DNA from: Achromobacter pestifer
Lineage (GTDB): Bacteria; Pseudomonadota; Gammaproteobacteria; Burkholderiales; Burkholderiaceae_B
Assembly: GCF_902859625.1 (NCBI RefSeq)
Contig: NZ_CADIJX010000003.1
Coordinates: 62,001-126,000, forward strand
DNA length: 64,000 nucleotides
Reading direction: 5' to 3'
The notes under the pieces: generated by a model
The model's database searches: none
Told to the model about the DNA's origin: nothing
What the model saw: the letters and a program-made list of their open reading frames with translations, nothing else
In this document: in pieces, positions 8,562 to 17,174 of the stretch
Layout: each line of letters opens with the position of its first letter
How positions within the stretch are numbered: position 1 is the stretch's first letter
Translations under genes and position numbers: made by a program

Positions 8562-9662
8562 ATGAGCAGCACTACGCATACCCCCAGCGAAGGCCTACCG
8601 CCGCCCAGCACCCACGTGGGTGCATGGCCCTGGCTCCGGTCTCGCCTGTTCTCGTCGCCGCTGAACATCCTCATCACGGTACTGCTTGCGTGGTTCCTGC
8701 TGATGGCGGTGCCGGCGCTGGTCGAATGGGCCTTCATCAAAGCCGATTTCAACGCGGCCAACGCCCAGGAATGCCGGGCCTCGGGGGGCGCCTGCTGGGC
8801 GTTCATCATCGAGAAGCACCGGCTGATCCTGTTTGGCACCTATCCTTTCGATGAGCAATGGCGTCCGCTGATCGCCACCGTCATCCTGGTGGCGGTGATC
8901 GTATGCAGCGGCATCCGCTACTTCTGGAACTGGAAGCTGGCCGCCATCTGGACGGTGGGCCTGACGGCCGTGGCGCTGTTGATGTGGGGCGGCGTGTTCG
9001 GCCTGAGCTACGTGGAAAACGCGCGTTGGGGCGGTTTGCCGCTGACGCTGATCCTGTCCACGTTCGGCATCGCCTTCGCGTTCCCCATCGGCGTGCTGCT
9101 GGCCCTGGGCCGGCGCTCGAAGATGCCTGCCATCAAGGCGCTGTGTGTCGTGTACATCGAGCTGATCCGTGGCGTGCCGCTGATCAGCCTGCTCTTCATG
9201 TCGTCGGTGATGTTGCCCTTGTTCCTGCCGGAAGGCTTCACCATCGACAAGCTGTTGCGCGCGCAGATCGCCATCATCATGTTCGCGGCGGCCTACATCG
9301 CGGAGACGGTGCGCGGTGGTTTGCAAGCCATCCCGAAGGGGCAGTATGAAGGCGCGGATTCGCTGGGCCTGAATTACTGGCAGCAGATGCGCAAGATCAT
9401 TTTGCCGCAGGCGCTGAAGATCGTGATTCCGCCGTTGGTCAGCATCTTCATCGCGCTGTTCAAGGACACGTCGCTGGTGGTCATCATCGGTATCTTCGAC
9501 CTGACATTGGCGGCCAAGGCAGCCTTGTCCGATGCGGCATGGCGCGGATTCGGCGTAGAGGCGTATCTGTTCATCTCGCTGATCTACTTCGTGTTCTGCT
9601 TTTCCATGTCCAAGTACAGTCAGGCGCTTGAAAAACGTCTTGCGACTGATCACAAACGCTAG
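8562..9662 (+). CDS. Amino-acid ABC transporter permease (AapM-like)
   Basis: 366 aa. Second permease subunit, forming the heterodimeric channel with the preceding product. It carries several membrane helices and the EAA loop GQYEGADSLGLNYWQQMRKIILPQALK. The start ATG is preceded by GGAG lying within the last codons of the upstream permease, so translation is probably coupled. Confidence 0.92.
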   Translation: MSSTTHTPSEGLPPPSTHVGAWPWLRSRLFSSPLNILITVLLAWFLLMAVPALVEWAFIKADFNAANAQECRASGGACWAFIIEKHRLILFGTYPFDEQWRPLIATVILVAVIVCSGIRYFWNWKLAAIWTVGLTAVALLMWGGVFGLSYVENARWGGLPLTLILSTFGIAFAFPIGVLLALGRRSKMPAIKALCVVYIELIRGVPLISLLFMSSVMLPLFLPEGFTIDKLLRAQIAIIMFAAAYIAETVRGGLQAIPKGQYEGADSLGLNYWQQMRKIILPQALKIVIPPLVSIFIALFKDTSLVVIIGIFDLTLAAKAALSDAAWRGFGVEAYLFISLIYFVFCFSMSKYSQALEKRLATDHKR

Positions 9663-9722
9663 CCAATGCCGCGCGTCCGCCGCCAGGCGGGCGCGCACAG
9701 CGATATTTACGGGAGTACAGGC

Positions 9723-10463
9723 ATGTCGGATGCCATTATTCGTTTGCAGGACGTGAACAAGTGGTACGGCCAGTTCCACGTGTTGCGCAACATCAACCTG
9801 GACGTGGCGCCAGGCGAGCGCATCGTGGTGTGCGGCCCCTCGGGGTCGGGCAAGTCCACCATGATCCGCTGCATCAACCGTTTGGAAGAGCACCAGAAAG
9901 GCCACATCATCGTGGACGGCACGGAGCTCACCAATGACCTGAAGCACATCGAGACGATCCGCAAGGACGTTGGCATGGTGTTCCAGCACTTCAACCTGTT
10001 CCCGCACCTGACGGTGCTGGAAAACCTGACGCTCGGGCCCATGTGGGTGCTGAAGAAGCCGCGCGCGGAAGCCGAAGCGACGGCCATGAAGTATCTGGAG
10101 CGCGTGCGCATCCCTGATCAGGCCAAGAAATTCCCCGGCCAGTTGTCGGGTGGGCAGCAGCAGCGCGTGGCCATTGCGCGGTCCTTGTGCATGAGCCCCA
10201 AGATCATGCTGTTTGATGAGCCGACGTCCGCGCTGGACCCGGAAATGGTCAAGGAAGTGCTGGACGTGATGGTGACGCTGGCCCAGGAAAGCGGCATGAC
10301 GATGATCTGCGTGACCCACGAAATGGGCTTCGCGCGCAAGGTCGCCAACCGTGTGATTTTCATGGATCGTGGCGAGATCATCGAGCAGAACACGCCCGAC
10401 GAGTTCTTCGATAATCCGCAGAACGAACGGACCCAGCTGTTCTTGAGTCAGATCCTGCACTGA
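9723..10463 (+). CDS. Amino-acid ABC transporter ATP-binding protein (AapP-like)
   Basis: 246 aa, a canonical polar amino-acid transporter ATPase. Walker A is GPSGSGKST, the Q-loop is [11 protein letters not shown], the signature is [15 protein letters not shown], Walker B is [14 protein letters not shown] and the switch His is in VTHEMGFA. The ATG at 9723 has GGGAG upstream. It completes the receptor-permease-permease-ATPase operon, and an intrinsic terminator follows its stop. Confidence 0.95.
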   Translation: MSDAIIRLQDVNKWYGQFHVLRNINLDVAPGERIVVCGPSGSGKSTMIRCINRLEEHQKGHIIVDGTELTNDLKHIETIRKDVGMVFQHFNLFPHLTVLENLTLGPMWVLKKPRAEAEATAMKYLERVRIPDQAKKFPGQLSGGQQQRVAIARSLCMSPKIMLFDEPTSALDPEMVKEVLDVMVTLAQESGMTMICVTHEMGFARKVANRVIFMDRGEIIEQNTPDEFFDNPQNERTQLFLSQILH

Positions 10464-10470
10464 TCCCTCC

Positions 10471-10497
10471 AAGCCGCCTTCGGGCGGTTTTTCTTTG
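10471..10497 (+). terminator. Rho-independent terminator of the amino-acid transporter operon
   Basis: An AAGCCGCC stem, TTCG tetraloop and GGCGGTTT arm are followed by TTCTTTG. It lies 8 bp after the ATPase stop, in the classic position and form. Confidence 0.85.
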
Positions 10498-10617
10498 GGC
10501 CTCGCAGGCGTCAATCCGGTGAATTCCGGTGGATCGGGGCCGGTATCCCTTTGTTACGCCGATCTGCTCGCTGCGGTATGCTACTGACCGCTATTGATCC
10601 AGAGTGAGGAGAAAAAC

Positions 10618-11637
10618 ATGATGACCAAAGCCCCCCGCAGCGCCGTCCGCCGCGCCTTGTTGCAAGGCGCCGTGGCGCTTGCCGCCACCTTGCCGTTCGC
10701 CGCGCCCGCGCTGGCGCAAGCCACTGATTTCCCGTCCAAGCCGATCCGCTTCGTCGTGCCTTACCCGCCTGGCGGCCCGCTGGACACCATGGCCCGCATG
10801 CTGGCTGAAAAGGTGCGTGGTTCGCTCGGCCAGGCCGTGATTGTTGAAAACCGTTCGGGCGCGGGCGGCAATATCGGCGCCGATCTGGTGGCCAAGGCGC
10901 CGGCTGATGGCTATACGCTGGTGATGGGCGCGGTGGCCACGCACGCGATCAATCCGTGGCTGTTCGCCAACCTGCCGTATGACCCGGTGAAGGATTTCGC
11001 ACCGGTCACGATCGTGGCGTCGGTGCCGAATGTGCTGGTGATGAATGTGGAGTTCGCCGAGAAGAACAACATCAAGTCGCTGGCTGATTTGATCGAGTAC
11101 GCGAAGAAGAATCCGGGCAAGCTGAATTACGGTTCGGGCGGCAACGGCAGCGCGGGCCATCTGTCGGGTGAGTTGTTGAAGGCGCGTGCCGGCATCAGCG
11201 TCGAGCACATTCCGTATCAAGGCGCGGCGCCTGCGCAATTGGCTTTGTTGTCGGGCCAGTCGGATTTCATGTTCGACAACCTGGCGGCTTCTGCTCCGTT
11301 GATCAAGGACGGCAAGGTCAAGGCGCTGGCCGTCACGACGGCCAAGCGTTCGTCTTTGTTGTCGGATGTGCCGACGGTTGAGGAATCGGGCATCAAGGGC
11401 TTTGACCTGGGCACCTGGTTCGGCGTCTTCACCACGGGCGGCACGCCCGCACCGGTGGTGGCGAAGCTGAACAAGGCCTATGCCGACGCGATGCAGCAGC
11501 CGGACGTGAAGCAACGTCTGCTGACCATGGGTTCAGAGGCGGGGCCGATGACGCCTGAGGCGTTTGCCGAATTCGTCAAGAACGAGAAGACGAAGTATCA
11601 GGAAATCGTCAAGATTTCCGGGGCTAGTTTGAATTGA
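10618..11637 (+). CDS. Bug-family (tripartite tricarboxylate-type) periplasmic solute receptor
   Basis: 339 aa. It opens with an Arg-rich signal peptide (AVRRALLQGAVALAAT...ALAQA) and then the Bug hallmark FPSKPIRFVVPYPPGGPLD. Further family motifs are VIVENRSGAGGNIGADLVAKA, DGYTLVMG and NPGKLNYGSGGNGSAGHL. Bug receptors bind carboxylates, amides or amino acids with a two-water clamp. No TctA/TctB membrane subunits are nearby, so it is an orphan receptor. The ATG at 10618 follows GAGGAG. It is downstream of a terminator and so has its own promoter. Confidence 0.92.
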   Translation: MMTKAPRSAVRRALLQGAVALAATLPFAAPALAQATDFPSKPIRFVVPYPPGGPLDTMARMLAEKVRGSLGQAVIVENRSGAGGNIGADLVAKAPADGYTLVMGAVATHAINPWLFANLPYDPVKDFAPVTIVASVPNVLVMNVEFAEKNNIKSLADLIEYAKKNPGKLNYGSGGNGSAGHLSGELLKARAGISVEHIPYQGAAPAQLALLSGQSDFMFDNLAASAPLIKDGKVKALAVTTAKRSSLLSDVPTVEESGIKGFDLGTWFGVFTTGGTPAPVVAKLNKAYADAMQQPDVKQRLLTMGSEAGPMTPEAFAEFVKNEKTKYQEIVKISGASLN

Positions 11638-11707
11638 GTGTGTTGATGGGCGTTGGATTGAGTTCTTCCGCCCATCGCGCCAGGGGCTCGGATCTCTGCC
11701 TGTCCTC

Positions 11708-11774
11708 GTAGGATGGGTGAAGCGCGCTGGGATCGTCACACGTACGCGGACGCCCACCGCGCGCAACCCATCAT
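11708..11774. repeat. GATGGGT palindromic element, copy 1
   Basis: About 66 bp. The left arm is GATGGGTGAAGCGCGC and the right arm GCGCGCAACCCATC, so the ends pair apart from the short non-matching GAA/T segment inside. Three more copies occur in the window (12333, 12824, 39289). It resembles the REP/ERIC class of dispersed intergenic palindromes. Confidence 0.8.
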
Positions 11775-11787
11775 CTCTGCATCACGC

Positions 11788-12011
11788 CGGACGATGTTTC
11801 TCCGTGCGTTTGACTGAGTTCTTCAGACGCCCGGACGATGTTCCTCTGGCCGTTTGATTGATTTTTTCAGACGCCTCGGACGATGTTCCTCCTGCCGTTT
11901 GATTGAGTTCTTCAACCGCCCCGGACGATGTTCCGCTGGCCGTTTGATTGAGTTCTTCAGACGCTCCGGACGATGTTCCTCCTGCCGTTTGATTAAGTTC
12001 TTCAACCGCCC
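11788..12011. repeat. 45-bp tandem repeat, five copies
   Basis: Units start at 11788, 11832, 11877, 11922 and 11967, each beginning CGGACGATGTT; the first is 44 bp and the rest 45 bp. Units 2 and 4 end in the CAGACGC type, while units 3 and 5 share the CCTCCTGCCG...CAACCGCCC type. The array therefore has a 90-bp higher-order period. Because 45 is a multiple of three, both strands stay open over the array, and the apparent 15-residue peptide repeats need not be translated. Confidence 0.88.
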
Positions 12012-12164
12012 GTCGCGTCGGCGGCCTGGGGTGCCCGGGTCAACGACTGCGGCCCGGAGCGTTCGCTCCGGGCTTCCCCTGCGTCATCCTCGTACGCCTT
12101 CGGCTCCCTACGGATTCCCTTGGGCTTGCCGACTCCCCGCGCACCCCAGGCCACCGACGCGACG
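12011..12164. repeat. Long stem-loop element with conserved core, copy A
   Basis: The 5' arm 12011-12039 pairs with the 3' arm 12136-12164: 29 bp with only two mismatches. The 96-nt interior includes a second hairpin, GCCCGGAGC-GTTC-GCTCCGGGC (12052-12073), and a conserved stretch ending in GATTCCCTTGGGC. The interior core recurs at 38.8 kb inside a stem of different sequence. Confidence 0.85.
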
Positions 12165-12346
12165 TGCTCCGTCAGCGGCAATCTTGCGTCCGCTGGGGCG
12201 AGCCTTGTGCGTAGGGTATTGGTCACCGGTTGCGTGGTGGCGGAAGATCTTTCGATGCCCGCTTCGCGGCGGCCGCGCGGGCGGCCTTGCGCAGCTTACG
12301 CGGTGTCTTGCGTCGAGGCGCTGCCCGTCCCTGTAGGATGGGTGTA
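12017..12346. repeat. 330-bp direct repeat, first copy
   Basis: Nearly identical to 12508-12837; I see one substitution by eye. The offset is 491 bp. It contains most of the stem-loop, a GGCCGC-GCGG-GCGGCC hairpin (12271-12286) and the start of the next GATGGGT palindrome. The near-identity implies recent duplication or gene conversion. Confidence 0.88.
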
Positions 12347-12398
12347 GCGCGCTGGGATCATCACATATACGCGGACGCCCATCGCGCGCAACCCATCA
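12333..12398. repeat. GATGGGT palindromic element, copy 2
   Basis: Same arms as copy 1, with GATGGGTGTAGCGCGC on the left and GCGCGCAACCCATC on the right. It marks the junction of the two tandem composite units. Confidence 0.8.
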
Positions 12399-12412
12399 CC
12401 TCTGCATCACGC

Positions 12413-12502
12413 CGGACGATGTTTCTCCGTGGGTTTGATCGATTTCTTCAGACGCCCCGGATGATGTTCCTTTGGCCGTTTTATTGAGTTCTTTAGGCGC
12501 CC
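12413..12502. repeat. 45-bp tandem repeat, two copies
   Basis: Units at 12413 and 12458 correspond to the five-unit array at 11788-12011. The missing three units account for the length difference between the two composite units (625 versus 491 bp). Confidence 0.85.
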
Positions 12503-12655
12503 GCCACGTCGGCGGCCTGGGGTGCCCGGGTCAACGGCTGCGGCCCGGAGCGTTCGCTCCGGGCTTCCCCTGCGTCATCCTCGTACGCCTTCGGCTCCCT
12601 ACGGATTCCCTTGGGCTTGCCGACTCCCCGCGCACCCCAGGCCACCGACGCGACG
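12502..12655. repeat. Long stem-loop element, copy B
   Basis: Equivalent to copy A shifted by 491 bp; arms are 12502-12530 and 12627-12655. Two extra arm substitutions weaken the stem base, while the interior hairpin is unchanged. Confidence 0.83.
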
Positions 12656-12837
12656 TGCTCCGTCAGCGGCAATCTTGCGTCCGCTGGGGCGAGCCTTGTG
12701 CGTAGGGTATTGGTCACCGGTTGCGTGGTGGCGGAAGATCTTTCGATGCCCGCTTCGCGGCGGCCGCGCGGGCGGCCTTGCGCAGCTTACGCGGTGTCTT
12801 GCGTCGAGGCGCTGCCCGTCCCTGTAGGATGGGTGAA
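12508..12837. repeat. 330-bp direct repeat, second copy
   Basis: Partner of 12017-12346. It ends in the third GATGGGT palindrome, about 115 bp before the start codon of the VOC gene. Confidence 0.88.
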
Positions 12838-12890
12838 GCGCGCTGGGATCATCACCTGAACACGGACGCCCATCGCGCGCAACCCATCAT
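12824..12890. repeat. GATGGGT palindromic element, copy 3
   Basis: Same arms as the other copies. It ends 62 bp upstream of the VOC-family gene and so lies within or next to that gene's promoter region. Confidence 0.8.
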
Positions 12891-12952
12891 CCCCGCCATT
12901 CTCCACCCGAGGATTATGCTGTGACATCCATGCATTTCACCAAGGCCCCTTC

Positions 12953-13315
12953 ATGAAACTCTCTCCCGCCATTCCCATATTCCGCATCTTCTCGGTGGAG
13001 AAGGCGCGCGAGTTCTATCTGGATTACTTGGGGTTCTCATGGGACTGGGAACATCGCTTCGAGGCGGGCTTCCCGTTGTATGCGCAGGTGCATCGAGGGG
13101 ATCTGGTGCTGCATCTCAGCGAACACCATGGCGATGCCACGCCCGGGTCGGCAATATTCGTGCGGATGCAGGGCGTGGATGCGTATCACGCCGAACTCAG
13201 CGCCACGCAATACGGCTATATGCGGCCAGGTATCGAAGACGCGCCTTGGGGACGGGTGCTGGCGGTTACCGATCCGTTCGGCAACCGCCTGAGCTTTTGC
13301 GAAAGCCAGGATTAG
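12953..13315 (+). CDS. VOC-superfamily protein (glyoxalase / bleomycin-resistance-like)
   Basis: 120 aa, the size of a bleomycin-binding or glyoxalase-like monomer with two beta-alpha-beta-beta-beta modules. Module 1 is around IPIFRIFSVEKAREFYLDYLGF and YAQVHRGDLVLHLSEH. Module 2 is around SAIFVRMQGVDAYH and VLAVTDPFGNRLSFCE; the final DPFGNRLSF is the standard VOC ending. It may bind a small ligand or drug, but substrate and metal use are unknown. It sits directly behind the repeat cluster and converges on the gentisate operon. Confidence 0.82.
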   Translation: MKLSPAIPIFRIFSVEKAREFYLDYLGFSWDWEHRFEAGFPLYAQVHRGDLVLHLSEHHGDATPGSAIFVRMQGVDAYHAELSATQYGYMRPGIEDAPWGRVLAVTDPFGNRLSFCESQD

Positions 13316-13336
13316 GCGCTTGCGCCAGCGTCTTGG

Positions 13337-14521
13337 CTACATCTTGCAGTCGGCCGCATGCACGTCGGTGTGGTCGCGGGCCAGGACTTTCTGGTTCTTG
13401 TAGATGAGCTTGCCATCGGGGCCGGCTTCGATGTGCAGCAGGTACCAGTCTTGGACCGGGTGTTGGTTGGGGCCGAACTTGAATTTGCCGCGCACGGTGG
13501 GGAAGTCGGCTTTGCGCAAGGCGTTGCGAAAGTCGTCGGCGCGGCCGGTGACGTCACCGTTGACGGCTTTCAGGGCCGAGGCGATCAGGTTTGCGGTGTC
13601 GTAGGCCTGTGCGGCATAGGCAGTGGGCGCGCGGTTATAGGCCTTGGTGAAGGCTTCCACGAAGTGCTTGTTCTGGGCGTTGTCCAGGTCTGCGCTCCAC
13701 AATGAGCTGAGATAGAAGCCTTTGCCCGCAGTACCGGTCGCGGCCAGCATGCGTTCGTCCATCGAGTAGATGGGCGTGATCATCCTGATCTTGTCGGATA
13801 GCCCGGAATTGGCGAATTGCTTGGTCAGGTTGATGCCGGCGCCGCCTGGATGGAACTGGAAGATGGCGTCGGGGTTGAGCGATCGAACGCGGGCCAGTTC
13901 CACCGAGAAATCGGACTGGTCCAGCTTGGTGTAGATCTCTTCGGCAATTTCGCCTTTGTAGGTGCGCTTGAAGCCAGCCACGGCGTCGCGGCCGGCCTGG
14001 TAGTTGGGGGCCATGACGACGACCCGCTTGGCGCCCAGCTCGTTGGCGGCCATGCCGGCAGTGTCGGCGTAAGAGTCGTTCTGGAAGGCGACCGCGAAGT
14101 AATTGGGGTTGCAGGCTTTGCCAGCGTAGTTCGACGGGCCGGCGTTCAAGCTGACGTAGAAGCCGCCAGCGTTCAGCACCGTGGGGCCGACGGCCGCCAT
14201 GACGTTCGAGAAGTTGACGCCCGTGAACAGGCGCACGCCATCCTGCACCATCTTGTCGGCGATCTGCTTGGCGTTGGCGGGTTTGAGTGCATCGTCTTCG
14301 ACGCGCACGTTGACCGGGACGCCACCCAGCTTGCCTCCGCCTTCCTTCACGGCCAGCATGAAGGCGTCGCGCTCGTCTTCGCCGATGTAGCCGGCGGGCG
14401 TGGATAGCGTGCCGATGAATCCGATGTCCACGGGCTTTTGCTGCGCAATCGCCGGGAACGTCGTGCATGCGGCCAGCGCCAGCGTGATTGCGGCGGCGGT
14501 ACGGTTTGTGATTTTTCTCAT
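13337..14521 (-). CDS. Branched-chain-amino-acid-type (LivK-like) ABC substrate-binding protein
   Basis: 394 aa, a type-I periplasmic binding protein. The signal peptide is RTAAAITLALAACTTFPAIA followed by QQKPVDIGFIGTLSTPAGYIGEDERDAF. The start ATG at 14521 has AGGAGGAG upstream. No LivHMGF membrane or ATPase genes accompany it. It is the last gene of the leftward gentisate operon, 28 bp after the hydroxylase gene. Such receptors in aromatic operons often bind the aromatic acid (inference here). Confidence 0.88.
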   Translation of the reverse strand: MRKITNRTAAAITLALAACTTFPAIAQQKPVDIGFIGTLSTPAGYIGEDERDAFMLAVKEGGGKLGGVPVNVRVEDDALKPANAKQIADKMVQDGVRLFTGVNFSNVMAAVGPTVLNAGGFYVSLNAGPSNYAGKACNPNYFAVAFQNDSYADTAGMAANELGAKRVVVMAPNYQAGRDAVAGFKRTYKGEIAEEIYTKLDQSDFSVELARVRSLNPDAIFQFHPGGAGINLTKQFANSGLSDKIRMITPIYSMDERMLAATGTAGKGFYLSSLWSADLDNAQNKHFVEAFTKAYNRAPTAYAAQAYDTANLIASALKAVNGDVTGRADDFRNALRKADFPTVRGKFKFGPNQHPVQDWYLLHIEAGPDGKLIYKNQKVLARDHTDVHAADCKM

Positions 14522-14549
14522 GGTTGTCTCCTCCTGTGCCCTGGTTTGT

Positions 14550-15773
14550 TTACTGCGGGATAGGCCCCGCGAGGCAGTTCTCCACCTTCCAGCCATAGAG
14601 CCACTGCAACGCATCGTAGAACTGGGACTGGCTGCGGCCGGTCCACAGCATGTTGCGCACGGTGCGTTCAACGCCGCGTGCGTGATACAGCCGGCCCATC
14701 TCGCGGGTGGACCAGACGACGCGCGCGCTGCGTGGAATGCGCACCGATTCATAGCGCCGGAACGCAGCCTCGAGGTCGTGTCCGCATTGGCGCACCGCTT
14801 CGCCGAGTGTCACGGCGTCTTCCAGCGCCATGCAGGCGCCTTGGGCCATGTATTGCGTCATGGGATGGGCGGCATCGCCCAGCAGCGTGACCCGGCCTTG
14901 GCCCCAATGTTCGACGGGTTCGCGGTCGGCGGTGGCCCAGCGTTTCCAGGATGTGGGGCGGTCCAGCATCTGGTGCGGACGCGGATGGATGCCTTGAAAA
15001 TACGACAGCACTTCTTCTTTGCTGCCCTCACGCACGCCCCATTCCTCTTGTTCGCGGCTATGGAAGGTGACGACCAGGTTGTATTGCTGGCCGCCGCGCA
15101 ACGGGTAGTGCACCAGGTGGCAATGCGGGCCAGCCCACAACACGGGTGCATTGATGCGCAGTTCCTCGGGCATGTTGTCGCGTTCGACGACGGCTCGGTA
15201 GACCACGTGCCCGGTCACGCGCGCGGGGTCGCCCACGGTACGTTCACGGATCACGGACTTCACGCCATCCGCGCCCACGACGGCATCCGCCCGATAGCGG
15301 TTGCCGTGCGTATCCACGACTTCCACGCCTTGTCCGTCTTGCGACATGCTGGCGATCTGGGTGGACGTGCGAAAGCGGATCAGCGGGTTCTGCTGCACGG
15401 CTTCCAGGATGGACAGATGGATATCGGCGCGATGGATCACCGCGTACGGGCCGCCAAAGCGTGCGCGGAAGGCGTCGCCGGTGTCGATGCGCACCACTTC
15501 CCGGGCGTCGACTGCATCCATCATGATGATGTGGTCGGTGAAGACGGCGCGCGCGCGTGCGGTCTGACCCACGCCCAGCGCATCCAGTGCGGCGAAGGCG
15601 TTGGGTCCCAGCTGTATGCCGGCGCCGATCTCGCCGATGTGCGCGGCCTGTTCCAGCAGTTGCACCGCGATGCCTTGCCGAGTCAGCGCCAGCGCGGCGG
15701 CCAGGCCGCCGATGCCGCCGCCCACCACGATGACGGAGCGCGTTGCCTGTGTGGCCGTTGAAGATGCATTCAT
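14550..15773 (-). CDS. FAD-dependent aromatic hydroxylase, probably 3-hydroxybenzoate 6-monooxygenase
   Basis: 407 aa, a class-A flavoprotein monooxygenase. It has the Rossmann motif VVGGGIGGLAAALAL at about 15-30, the DG motif VVGADGVKSVIRE near 165, and the GD motif RVTLLGDAAHPMTQYMAQGACMALEDA near 290. The overall pattern (GPHCHLVHYPLRGGQQYN, C-terminal WLYGWK) follows 3-hydroxybenzoate 6-hydroxylases better than salicylate 1-hydroxylase. The presence of gentisate dioxygenase in the same operon supports gentisate as product. A salicylate 5-hydroxylating role by a single-component flavoprotein is less likely. Confidence 0.85.
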   Translation of the reverse strand: MNASSTATQATRSVIVVGGGIGGLAAALALTRQGIAVQLLEQAAHIGEIGAGIQLGPNAFAALDALGVGQTARARAVFTDHIIMMDAVDAREVVRIDTGDAFRARFGGPYAVIHRADIHLSILEAVQQNPLIRFRTSTQIASMSQDGQGVEVVDTHGNRYRADAVVGADGVKSVIRERTVGDPARVTGHVVYRAVVERDNMPEELRINAPVLWAGPHCHLVHYPLRGGQQYNLVVTFHSREQEEWGVREGSKEEVLSYFQGIHPRPHQMLDRPTSWKRWATADREPVEHWGQGRVTLLGDAAHPMTQYMAQGACMALEDAVTLGEAVRQCGHDLEAAFRRYESVRIPRSARVVWSTREMGRLYHARGVERTVRNMLWTGRSQSQFYDALQWLYGWKVENCLAGPIPQ

Positions 15774-15795
15774 TGTCGTTTCCCGCGTGAACTCA

Positions 15796-17148
15796 TCAGT
15801 CCTGGCCGCCCAGGAAGGCGCCTTGTTGCCGTAGTTGGGCTTGCAAGGTTGAAATGGGCAGGTCGGCGGGCGCGATGCCGGCCCGCAGCGCCATTGCCGC
15901 CGCGGTGCCAGCGGCTTCGCCCATGACGAAGCAGCTGCCGCTGACGCGCGCGGCCGACTGGCCTTCGTGTGTCATCGAGGCGCAACGCCCCGCCACCAGC
16001 ACGTTATCCGCGGCGCCTGTGCCGCGCTTGGGCACCATCATGCGGAATGGCAGCTGGTTGTAGCCGCGTGATTCAGGGATGGGCGGCCATATCCATTGCA
16101 CGTCACCGGCGGTGTGCATTTCCAGCGGCCAGCCGTTGACGCCGATGCTGTCCGTGAAATCGGCGCATCCCAGCACGTGTTCCTTCGTCAGCACGGCTTC
16201 GCCTACGATGCGGCGGGTTTCGCGGATGCCCAATTGCGGTGCGATATCCAGGACGTAGGCATTTTCAAAGCCCGGAACTTTGGCCCGCAGGAATGCCAGG
16301 TATTGCATGATCTGGCGGCGTCCTTCCAGTTCGCCGGCCGATAGGGATCCGGCGTCAGTGCCGTCCGCGGCGCTACCGTCGATGTTGGCCAGTTGCGTGA
16401 CGTTGACCCGCCATTCGTAGTCATGCTTTTGTGGACGCACGATGGCGCCTCGGCGCGGGAACGTGAATTCACCGCTGGCTGCCGCCTGGTCCATCAACAG
16501 CGGAATGGTCTTCCAGGCTTCCTGGGCGCGTGCGCCGTCCACGTTGCCCACCTTGAACATCAAGGTGGGATAGAGCATGTGGCCGTGCGCATCGCCCTTC
16601 TCGAACGGCAAGCCGCCCCATTGCGCGATGTCGGCATCGCCTGAGCAATCGATGAAGACCTTGCCGCGCACGGCGCAGCGGCCAGACTTGGTTTCCAGGA
16701 ACAACGCATCCACGCGGCCTTGCTCGTCGCGTGCCAGGCCGGTGGCCAGCGCGTGGAACAGTATCTGGGCGCCGCTGTCTTGCACCAGGCCGTCGGCCGC
16801 GCATTTGAAGGCCGAGATGTCATAGGCCTGGGCGTGGATCTTGCCCAGGATCAGATGGGGATCATTCAAGCCATCCATGGCGCGCATGCGGCCCAGCAGG
16901 TCATCGGTGATGCCGTGGACCACTTGCTGGATGTCGCCGTGGATGTTGGCGTGCAGCCCGCAAAAGTTGGACACGCCAGCCGCCGTGCCCATGCCGCCGA
17001 GAAAGCCATAGCGTTCCACCAGCAGCACGCGCGCACCATTGCGCGCGGCGCTGGTGGCCGCCAGCACGCCGGCTGGGCCGCCACCCAGCACCACCACGTC
17101 ATATTCGCCATACAGCGGGACTTGCCGGGCGGGTTCGTTGATGACCAT
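15796..17148 (-). CDS. FAD-dependent oxidoreductase of unknown substrate (FAD_oxidored family)
   Basis: 450 aa. The N-terminal dinucleotide fold VVVLGGGPAGVLAATSAARNG is followed by RVLLVERYGFLGGMGTAAGV, then KVFIDCSGDADIAQWGG and a C-terminal FAD contact VLVAGRCASMTHEGQSAARV. The start ATG at 17148 follows AAGGAG. It lies between the Bug receptor and the hydroxylase in the gentisate operon. This family includes flavoproteins acting on diverse substrates; its role in the pathway is unknown. Confidence 0.82.
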   Translation of the reverse strand: MVINEPARQVPLYGEYDVVVLGGGPAGVLAATSAARNGARVLLVERYGFLGGMGTAAGVSNFCGLHANIHGDIQQVVHGITDDLLGRMRAMDGLNDPHLILGKIHAQAYDISAFKCAADGLVQDSGAQILFHALATGLARDEQGRVDALFLETKSGRCAVRGKVFIDCSGDADIAQWGGLPFEKGDAHGHMLYPTLMFKVGNVDGARAQEAWKTIPLLMDQAAASGEFTFPRRGAIVRPQKHDYEWRVNVTQLANIDGSAADGTDAGSLSAGELEGRRQIMQYLAFLRAKVPGFENAYVLDIAPQLGIRETRRIVGEAVLTKEHVLGCADFTDSIGVNGWPLEMHTAGDVQWIWPPIPESRGYNQLPFRMMVPKRGTGAADNVLVAGRCASMTHEGQSAARVSGSCFVMGEAAGTAAAMALRAGIAPADLPISTLQAQLRQQGAFLGGQD

Positions 17149-17174
17149 GTGAATCTCCTTCTTTGGCATGCCTG

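Larger units (their letters stand above)
11638..12952. other. Repeat-filled intergenic region
   Basis: 1,315 bp with no credible gene. It consists of two tandem composite units, each made of a GATGGGT palindrome, an array of 45-bp repeats, a long stem-loop and about 170 bp of further conserved sequence, closed by a third GATGGGT palindrome. A partial 45-bp-like unit (about 11646-11675) precedes the first palindrome. Short open frames here occur on both strands and are explained by the repeats. Confidence 0.85.

Noticed and set aside
6203..8839. 878-codon open frame on the minus strand
   Set aside because: Antisense to the receptor and permease genes, with no domain; it is kept open by high GC codon bias.
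8595..10514. 639-codon open frame on the minus strand
   Set aside because: Antisense to the second permease and ATPase genes; His/Gln/Arg-rich composition typical of shadow frames.
11788..12011. CRISPR array
   Set aside because: The 45-bp units are contiguous without unique spacers and there are no cas genes.
12002..12717. Two 74-residue frames (12002-12226 and 12493-12717) that look like a duplicated hypothetical protein
   Set aside because: They lie in the stem-loop repeats, are duplicated with the DNA, and the sequence is better explained by pairing structure.
12953..13315. VOC gene as a true bleomycin-resistance determinant
   Set aside because: The fold fits but residues specific to a drug-binding protein cannot be confirmed; left as VOC family.
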